NCBI RefSeq assembly: GCF_050003625.1
Contig: NC_134399.1
Location: 34,178,671 to 34,242,670 of the forward strand
Direction of reading: 5' to 3'
From: Haematobia irritans
Taxonomy: Eukaryota > Arthropoda > Insecta > Diptera > Muscidae
Length of the DNA stretch: 64,000 nt
The position numbers and the translations under genes were made by a program. Positions 56,341 through 64,000 of the stretch are shown piece after piece; the first letter of the stretch is position 1; each line of letters starts with the position of its first letter. The notes below the pieces were generated by a model, which worked only from the letters and a program-made list of their open reading frames with translations, was not told where the DNA came from and made no database searches.

Positions 56341-57034
56341 AAAAACAACAACAATGCTTACAAGAACAAAACCAACAATAACAAAACAAAACAAAACGAA
56401 TTTTTCCCAGTCTAAAATTTTCATAAGATTTGTCATAAATTTTGAGTTATTTGAGATCCATTCATAAATGCGAAAATTGCCCTTTGGTCCAGATTTTGTA
56501 TATGGAGATTATTATTTAGAGAAATCTCCATGTATACCCGATGTTCTTGGAAGCTGTAATTTTAAATTAAACCTCTGCCATATGAGGCGGACTTTTGGGA
56601 GAATGTTTGTTTCATCAAAGCCAATCGAAATTCTTTACATTAATTTAATAGCCTTTAATGTTCATAACTGATAGACCATTTAAAAATCGATGTTTCATCA
56701 TTTTACTTCTATAGCAACAATATTCGTAACTGTCCAGCTATTCCTGTCATCTGTTGTATGGTAGTAGTTATTTAAAATTCCGCCCGTCCTAATTTATGAC
56801 AGTTTATGTTTATTTTATATATCCGATACATTACATGTTTTAACATCTAAACTTTCTATCTGATTAGCCCGACATTTTGATTTTTTTTTGTATTTTTCTT
56901 TTTTATATAGATTTATTTTGTATAAAATGCATAGACCAATACCAGGATTTTACTTCATAAACATCTGGAAGCCTAATTATTTTTTGAAATTTTGTGTTTT
57001 TATAAATTCATATTCTGGAGATTGTTGTTATCTA
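56341..57034. other. hAT interior, no gene
   Basis: AT-rich sequence between nested insertions. A 67-codon open frame at 56468-56671 has no recognisable motif and no conserved context. Confidence 0.35.
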
Positions 57035-58254
57035 CACTGTTAGAAAAATATGTTTTTCATATGTTCCGATATAAACAAAATGTGTTTCGGGCACGATTTT
57101 AAACCACAATATATTTAAGTGCGAACATGTAATGTTCCTAAACTAACACTAAATGTTTGGGACATCTATGTTAATATGTTAGAATATATTATGTTTGGGG
57201 CATCAATGTTTCATAAATATCATATGTGTGAATACAAACATACATAAATTTACAAATTTCGACTAAACATACATATGTTGTGATATTTTATTCAAAGCGA
57301 CAGAGAGAGTATAGAGAGAAATAGAGATGGAAACCGGGAGAGTTGACGAAAGATATCAATATGTATAACACAGCAAAAGAGTCAAAAGACAACAATTTCT
57401 GTGAAACCGCTTGTATGTTGTTTCGGAAAACTGTTTTATGATAAGGCCAAAAATTTGATATGCTTAAGTCTAAATATTATTTAATTTGAATAAAGAGAAT
57501 ATACATTCTGAACCAAGAGAATAGACATTTGAAAAACAAACAGCTTATGTTTTCGCCTTGAGAGCAGCATTTTATGTATGTGTGGACATGTGTTTTGTTT
57601 ATCATTTTGGCATTATGGGCACAATTTTTTTCTTGCTTCGTTAAAAGAAATCAGGGGTCTTCATAAAAATAACGAAAGGGCACTATACTCTTTTTAGAGT
57701 TGGGACAGTAAAATGAAATAAGGAGGAAATAGTGAAAAATTACACAGTAAAATGTAAAAAAACAAACTTTAGTTCCTCTTTATTAAAAAGTAGTCCACGA
57801 GGAGTTGACGGACATCATCAAATATAAAAGCGGGCATTAAGTTCGGGTTTTACAGCTAAAACAATTTAAAAAGTTTATTTTCTTTAAAATGAATTATTAA
57901 AGAAAAATAAAAGGAATTTTAGAGCGATGGTGTTAAATGCTAGTAAAAAACTGTTCACTCCTAAATAAATTTATGTTTATATTATAAAATTATGTATGTA
58001 TGTTTATACTCGACTCCACGTTCTTCTTTTGTTAGTTTTTGAATTCCTTCCAAATTTTAAAGTTTTGTACAAAAACAGTTTTTTTATTACAAGATTGTTA
58101 TTTTTGCAATAAAAAAATAATATTTTATCCAAAAATCAGTCAATTTCGTTTATATCAAGCACTGTTACTGACTATAAATCTTTAATAACATACATTTCGA
58201 AGTTTCATTAAAAAAAAATTAATATAGTATAAATATAAATGTGTAAATTAAAAA

Positions 58255-58352
58255 AAAAAAAAAAAAACAAAAAAAAATGTTCGGTCGGGGCGGGGATTGA
58301 ACCCACGACCCTTTGCATGCAAGGCAGACATGCTAACCACTGCTCCACGTGG
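58255..58352 (-). other. tRNA-like/SINE-head insertion with T-rich end
   Basis: On the reverse strand: CCACGTGGAGCAGTGGTTAG, CATGTCTGCCTTGCATGCAA and GGGTCGTGGGTTCAATCCCC, then GACCGAACA and an A/T homopolymer. It resembles the head of the main SINE (same CTTGCAT and GTCGTGGGTT core) but has no SINE body or AACCT tail, so it is a distinct short family or a truncated relative. Confidence 0.6.
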
Positions 58353-58462
58353 CAAACAAATGTATGTTTCTGTTAAATAATGTTATGTTTGCATGGGCTC
58401 GTGGGCGCTGCAAACTATGCTATATAAATGTAACTTAAAACGATAATTATCCTCTGGTGACT

Positions 58463-58543
58463 ATAACAGCTACGTAGCCCAGTGGATAGTGTGTTGGCTT
58501 ACAAACTGTATGGTCCTCGGTTCGATTCTCCGTGCAGGCGAAA
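58463..58543 (+). other. tRNA-like segment in long M4 MITE
   Basis: GCTACGTAGCCCAGTGGATA (box A-like), GTTGGCTTACAAACTGTATG (anticodon-arm-like) and CTCGGTTCGATTCTCCGTGC (box B). Better preserved than the counterparts at 29190 and 59330. Followed by GGCGAAAGGTAAAATTTAAA. It is within the element, not a free tRNA gene. Confidence 0.5.
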
Positions 58544-58991
58544 GGTAAAATTTAAAAAATTTATAAAAGTGAATAATTTCTTCAACATTATTTGTATTAC
58601 AGAGAAAGGTTCCAATAACTAAAAAATTTCGTGGAAGTGAAAATTACGAGTATGTTAGGGAATGAGCACAATCGTGTTTGGGAAAAATTCTTCCAAGCAT
58701 ATAATATTTTTGGTTCAAAATGCTTCCAAACATATAATATGTTCACATAAAACAAACATATTAATGTTTCGGCAGTATGCAATAATATATGTGCTTCCTG
58801 CAAAATATGTTTGGAACATATGTTAAAGAAGCGATTTTTTTTGAGGGTGTACCCATATTTTGATGTGGTCTCTATATAGTCTTGTGCCGTATTTTAATTT
58901 ATTATATGTAGAGTTCTTTACATTCCTAAAATGCTGAGATTTGTCGTCGAGTCGTATCAAAAATTAAAATTAGAGTTCTTTTGGACATATA

Positions 58992-59952
58992 CACGGATGA
59001 AAAAGACTGTTTTTCATATGTTTGGCTATAAACATTATATGTTTGGAACACAATATTTTTGAGTGCAAGCATATAATGTTCATAAACCAGCATAACATGT
59101 TTGGGACATATATGTTAATATGTTAGAACATATTATGTTTGGGACATAAAATGTTTGTAAATATAATATGCTTGGATGCAAACATATATTAATTTAGAAA
59201 TAGCCTATAAACATATATGTGTTTAGTAGCTTGGAGCGCTATTTAACAGGGAGCGATATTGAATTAAGTTGGTGGTTGTTGCTTGTTATTACAAAATTAA
59301 CATTTTATTTTTCCTTGGGCAATTGATCAGCTACTTCTTTGATCCTTACAAACTGTGTGGTCCGCTGTTCGAATCCCCGTCCGGCAAAAGGTAAAATTAA
59401 AATAAAAAAATCATACAATTGAATAATTTCTTCTACAATGTTTGTATTACAGAAAAAGGTGCTAAGAACTAAAAAATCTCGTGGAAGTGAGAAAGATGTG
59501 GGGGAATATACAATTGGGCAGAAACAAAATTTTGAGCATTCAGGTCGAAAACCTATGTTGTTAGCACCTATATTTCCTGTTTATTTTCATAATTCATTAT
59601 GATTGTAAATATATAAATAAATAAATAAAATTTTGAGCACAATATTGTTTGGGAGAATTTTTTTAAGCATATAATATTTTTGGGTGCAAAATGTTTCCAA
59701 ACATATTATATGTTCACATAATAACATATTGTTTTTTGGAAAACAACATTATTGAGTTTGGATGCAAAAATACAAAATGTTTGGAACTAAGACTACCCAA
59801 ACATATATTGTTTAGACCAATATGCTTTCAAACATATTATATATTGGAAGAGATCAAACATATAAATGTTTGGGCAATACCCAAAAATGTATATGCTTGA
59901 AGCAAAATATGTTTGGGAGTATATGTTACAGAAGCGATTTTTTGTGAGCGTG
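58992..59952 (+). mobile_element. TA-target MITE M4, uninterrupted (961 bp)
   Basis: CACGGATGAAAAAGACTG start and TTTTTTGTGAGCGTG end, flanked by TA. Nearly identical to the split copy at 28833-32016 and lacks the DINE-like insertion, so it is the empty-site reference. It contains the tRNA-like box B (GTTCGAATCCCCGTCC) near 59365 and dense AACATAT/ATATGTT palindromes. Confidence 0.85.
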
Positions 59953-60685
59953 TAGACACATATGGCAAAATATAATACTTATATCGGTCTATTTTTGGAA
60001 CACTTAACACTAACACTTAAAATTACAATTGGAATACTGTTAAAATGAGATTTAGGTACACCACCTGGAGTCGACTCCGGAGTCGGAGTCGAGGATAATA
60101 AGAAATGCTGGAGTCGGAGACGAGCAAAATTGACTCGACTCCACAGCCCTGGTCATTACCAAACCCAAACAGTGAAACCTCTGAGAGGTGGACATTTTTC
60201 ACATTTGGGAAGTGTCCAGTTATGAGAGGTTAATTTTAATATGTTAACCCTTTCACTGCTGAAATAAACCTAATGTTATAAACTTTAATATTTCTTCTGT
60301 TTTTACTTGTATTAACAGTATGTAGAATAAAAATTGTAATTCAATTACTTCAAGAGCTATATGACTTTGTTCTGAAAACTTGATTCTTGAATTGTGACCA
60401 AATAGCTGTATGAAAATAAGCGCTATTTGACCTATTATATCTATCGAAGTGTGAGAAAAAATACTAAAAAGAACCCGAAAAATATAAGCCATAGTTTTTG
60501 TACGAATGTCCATTTACTAGAGACATTCAGCGGAAAAATTGACTCAAAATTTCGTATTTTTCGTTTATTGTTAAAGAAGTTTTTAAAAAAGGATTTTAGA
60601 GCTCACCAATATGGAAAATATTTATAGCTTATTTAGGTTAAAGCCTCTACTTGTAAATAACATCAAGAAATAAATCGAAACTGTA

Positions 60686-61162
60686 CATCCATAGAAAAAA
60701 TCATGAACGGCGTGGTCATTTCGAAACGATCCGTTCATGAAAGTGAATCAACACACATGTGTTGTCAAACTGAGAACAGATGGGGTCAATCCGACAACGT
60801 AAAAATGACACCATACGTTGTCAAGACAACAACCAGCGTTCATGATCTGAGAACGTAATGGTTACGAATTTATAAACAAAATTAAAAAAATATTTCCGTT
60901 ACCGTGACTCGAACCTGTGTTGCCTGCACGATACGCGTTAACAGTCGCCTTAGCACATTGCACCAACGGCGGAGTTGCCATAACAACGTCTAACGATTAT
61001 TTTAAAACTTTTCATGGCCAAAGAAAAACGACTGCCGTTCATGAAATCGTGAACGCCCGTGGACGAAATTGTGAACATTCCGTTTTGATTTTTTGTGAAC
61101 GTTTCCGTTTCATTTTGACAACGTCCGTTCACGATTGTGAAACGTAATTTTTTCTATTAGTG
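60686..61162 (-). mobile_element. TA-target MITE M3, second full copy (477 bp)
   Basis: CATCCATAGAAAAAATCATG start and TTTTTTCTATTAGTG end, TA on both sides. Inverted relative to 42825-43299. The tRNA-Asn-like segment is at about 60900-60972 on the reverse strand. Confidence 0.85.
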
Positions 61163-61215
61163 TACGGGGAAATAGAGTTTGGTGTCGTTTACGAATGTCC
61201 TCCTAGACATCGGTA

Positions 61216-61861
61216 CACTGAAAAAAAGCATGCCCGGTACCAAAGATTTTGTCTTTACTTTAACAATTTTGGTATTGATTCCGAGCCAAAGAAGCGGAGA
61301 ATACAAGTAGGGATACTTTTAAAACACAATTCTCTTTTAAATTTGGGTTTTGTGTTCTTGCTTCTAGGAAGCCAATATTAATTTTTCGTTTTTTCAGCTT
61401 TTTTTCATCATATGCTATCCAAGTCCTTTAAAAACGAGTTAACGACAACTTTATTTTCCAAATTCAGACTCGACTTCCAGTAGAAATTATGCTTTGTTTC
61501 ACGTAAAAACGTCTTTAAAAAAAGTGTTGAAAAACATGTCCTATTTTTGAAGGATTTTTTGCTTTGTAGTCAAGATGCAAAAAGACAATAACTTTAACGA
61601 CAATTTGATTAATTTTAAAGAATTTTTCAGAATTATTAAAGTCAAGATGACCTCACCCAAAAAGATTTTCTTTAATGTTATGATACCCATATTTAAGTAA
61701 AATCACTTAATTATTAGGACAATACGACTTTATTGAAAAGTTTATCAACTTTTAGATAAGGAAAAAACTTTATATTAGGCAAATGTGTATACTAAGCAAA
61801 ATTTGCATTCGTATTTTAAGGAAATGAAATCTTTGGCCTCACGACAATATTTTATTCAGTG
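61216..61861 (-). mobile_element. TA-target MITE M2, second full copy (646 bp)
   Basis: CACTGAAAAAAAGC start and TTTTATTCAGTG end with TA on both sides. Inverted relative to 36549-37203 and alignable along its length (GGTATTGATTCCGAGCCAAA, AAAGAAGCGGAGAATACAAG). Confidence 0.85.
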
Positions 61862-61934
61862 TAGTGAAAAGGTTAATGTCCGGATTTGTGAGATGTCCGG
61901 CTTTCAGAGTGACCAAGTTTGAGAGGTTTCTCTG

Positions 61935-64000
61935 CAATCTCTATTGATCCAATTTAATTTAATTAAATTATTTTAAAACCTAAATCTTTGAAATTTCTAC
62001 TCTCAAATAAATTCAAAACATCTTTCCCCCAAAACTCCACAGTGTATTTCCTTTCTCTACGCCTCTGTGTAAATACTTATACCAACTTACATACATACAT
62101 ATCCACTTGTTTGTAGTTGTCTGGGAAACATGTTAATTAAGCTTTTAAGTACTAATACTACAACTGGCAATGGAGAATATGTTGATGTTGCCACTCGTTT
62201 TCCATTCATCCAGCCATTCATCCCTATCCTATAAAGTTTGTTGGAGCCGATTGCTGTCATACATACAGATATACCTGCATATATACATACATACATATTC
62301 GATATACTTTACTTTCATTTTGGCCTTTGTTTTACATTGCTCTGCATATATTTGTTCCCTCTATCTCTCTCTCTTCCCCACTCTTAAGCCACCTTTTTCT
62401 CCTACTCATTCTACTCTCAGGGCCTTTCAACTGAGCTTGAGGTTTTAATTTGACTATTGCCAATTAGGGACAGACACTTTATCGATTGGCAGCTAATGGA
62501 AGATTTATTGTTCATCAGTCGGCGTCATGGGCCATTTGGATGAGCTTTGGGGTTTCTGTTTTTTTTTTCTTAATTCTCCAATGACGATGACCTCATAGTT
62601 AGGGAGTGGATTGTTTTTTTGTTTTGTAGAGCATTAATGGTTGCTAGACACAATTTGGCAAATGGAGAAATGACCAAGAATAGGTTTTAATGGTGGTTTT
62701 ATTTAAATCATATAAAATTTTGATTATATTGATTGACACAGAGAATAAAAAATTATAACAAAATATTTATTAGGAAAATTATTAATAATTTGCTAAAGTT
62801 TCCTTTGATGCTTTGCTAAGAATATTTAATATTATGCTTTTATCAGTGTGGTGGTGAGTAAACTAAATTCAGCACTTGCTCTGAAAACAATATTGTCGTA
62901 AGCAGAAAAATTTCTTGTGCTTAAAATTCGAACTAAAGGACAATTTAGATTAAGTCTCAAAAATTCTTGAATATTCATTTAAATTTCACTACCGATTGCA
63001 ACCTAATGGTATCTGCTATAGTTTCTGTATGAATGTCAATTAACTACAATCAAAAAAAAGTTTATTGGATCCAAAGATTTTGATATTACGATAAATAAGA
63101 TCTACAACCTACAAAATTAGGTTGTAGATCTCATTTATCGTAATATCATTCTCTCTTTGTGATATACAACTCACGTGCTATGAAATTCCAATTCAAAAAT
63201 CCAAAATTAAAAAACAAAATTTTGAAGAAAAAAAAAAAAAACATTAAAACAAAAATGGAAAAACCTTTTTGCCTTTAATCCAAAGATTAAATAGATGACA
63301 TATTGGTTTGAAATTTTTTTCTTTAACTCGAAAATGTTTTTTTTTACCGTAGGAATAATTTGCCTGTCTTTCAAGACATAACGATTCTTTGGTGAAAAGG
63401 TCAAATTTCTGTCTGAATTTTATTTTAATGAAAATAAAGAAATTTTAATTTAAAATAAAAATAAAGAAATTTCAATTTATTTTAAAATAGTTAAAAAATA
63501 AACAAATTTTAATTAAAATAAAGTTTGTAATCTTTGCTATAAAAAATGCATTAAATTTATATTATAAATCGTTGAAATTTACACCCCTCTTTAAAGTATG
63601 GCACATTGTCGTTAAAATAAAGAAAAACTTTTTTGAATCAACGAAATAGTCTTTAAATCACTGAGATGTTGATTATTTTGAGGATTTAGATTTTTGATAT
63701 AAAGTTTTTTCGAAATCACGAAAACACGTGAAAATATCTTATAATTTACATTTTTAAATTAGTATTTATTTGTACGAACATAACTTTGTTAATATATCAC
63801 AAAAAGAGGACAAACCCGAAAAATTAGATCGGTGTCCTAATTTGAACTTTATACAGTTTAGCTTTAAAGATGGATGTCTTCCTAAAAAATAAGGCATTTA
63901 TTTTTCTTTCTTGTTACATATCATGCGTTAATCCGTGCGTTGATGGAAGGGTTGATTTTTTCAGTTTGAAGCACTCTAACAAAACTATTGCTTTCAAAGA
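61935..64000. other. AT-rich DNA, no gene
   Basis: Contains ACATACATACAT-type microsatellite near 62085-62300, a pyrimidine-rich TCTCTCTCTCTTCCCC stretch near 62365 and homopolymer A/T runs. No reading frame with convincing features. A long perfect-type hairpin is listed separately. Confidence 0.45.
63081..63148. repeat. Hairpin: 31-bp arms, 1 mismatch, 6-nt loop
   Basis: Left arm TGATATTACGATAAATAAGA + TCTACAACCTA, loop CAAAAT, right arm its complement with one G/A difference (TCTCATTT against TCTTATTT). It is not related to any element in the window. It could be a tiny foldback, a replication-slip palindrome or a precursor-like RNA stem. Confidence 0.85.

Larger units (their letters stand above)
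57035..58849 (+). mobile_element. TA-target MITE, long M4 relative (1815 bp)
   Basis: Ends CACTGTTAGAAAAATATG and GATTTTTTTTGAGGGTG, with TA on both sides. It shares M4 terminal and subterminal motifs (TTTTTCATATGTT, AACATATTATGTTTGGG-like) and the tRNA-like segment near 58463-58543. About 850 bp of unrelated AT-rich interior (GAGAGAGTATAGAGAGAAAT and following) is specific to this copy. A second tRNA-like piece lies at 58255-58352. Confidence 0.75.
60170..61934. mobile_element. TIR element CAGNGAAACCTCT with two nested MITEs
   Basis: Inverted ends CAGTGAAACCTCT and AGAGGTTTCTCTG with further inverted GTCC/GGAC-rich subterminal text. This style is common in pogo/Tigger-like elements, but the expected TA flanks are not seen, so the superfamily is unsure. 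MITEs M3 (60686-61162) and M2 (61216-61861) lie inside; about 640 bp of original DNA remain, with no transposase. Confidence 0.5.

Noticed and set aside
60170..60185. Assignment of the CAGNGAAACCTCT element to pogo/Tigger
   Set aside because: End motif is suggestive, but the TA target duplication is missing on both sides; left unclassified.

Overview
The window looks like repeat-dominated, AT-rich nuclear DNA of a higher (calyptrate) fly. No intact host gene is recognisable. The strongest organismal clues are abundant elements resembling Drosophila DINE-1/INE-1 (non-autonomous Helentrons), Tc1/mariner-type transposases of the ITmD37E and rosa (DD41D) kinds, Jockey- and LOA-like LINE fragments, and a tRNA-headed SINE. 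I infer a muscid such as Stomoxys, Haematobia or Musca; the sequence alone does not fix the species.

Layout. 0-5.6 kb: partial DINE-like elements (family A), a degenerate 130-bp repeat, a 29-bp minisatellite and a related DINE family B. 5.6-12 kb: unclassified DNA, two more DINE-like copies and a hAT-type non-autonomous element. 12-14 kb: a dead Jockey reverse transcriptase interrupted by a SINE and an ITmD37E transposon. 15.5-25 kb: a complex block of LOA and Jockey LINE debris, many SINEs and ITmD37E copies, containing a 3.3-kb tandem duplication. 25.8-26.8 kb: a TA-target MITE. 27-28.6 kb: the only place with possible host exons. 28.8-35.2 kb: a MITE split by a DINE-like element, then a LOA LINE split by a hAT element and a SINE. 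35.3-47.5 kb: a Ty1/copia fragment, several nested DINE-like elements and more than 5 kb of 29-bp minisatellite. 49.2-51.1 kb: another DINE-like copy. 52.6-60.2 kb: one hAT-type element swollen to 7.5 kb by nested insertions. 60.2-62 kb: a TIR element holding two MITEs. 62-64 kb: AT-rich DNA with one near-perfect hairpin.

The main result is structural. Several insertions can be proved inside the window by comparing occupied with empty sites and by target-site duplications, which gives exact element ends and a relative order of insertions. The dominant family has TATACCC at one end, a TTCGGCC/GGCCGAA hairpin plus CTTG at the other, and a core of 29-bp and about 153-bp tandem repeats. For these elements the strand column uses the convention that '+' means the hairpin end is at the right. 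All protein-coding remnants belong to mobile elements and every one carries at least one inactivating change.
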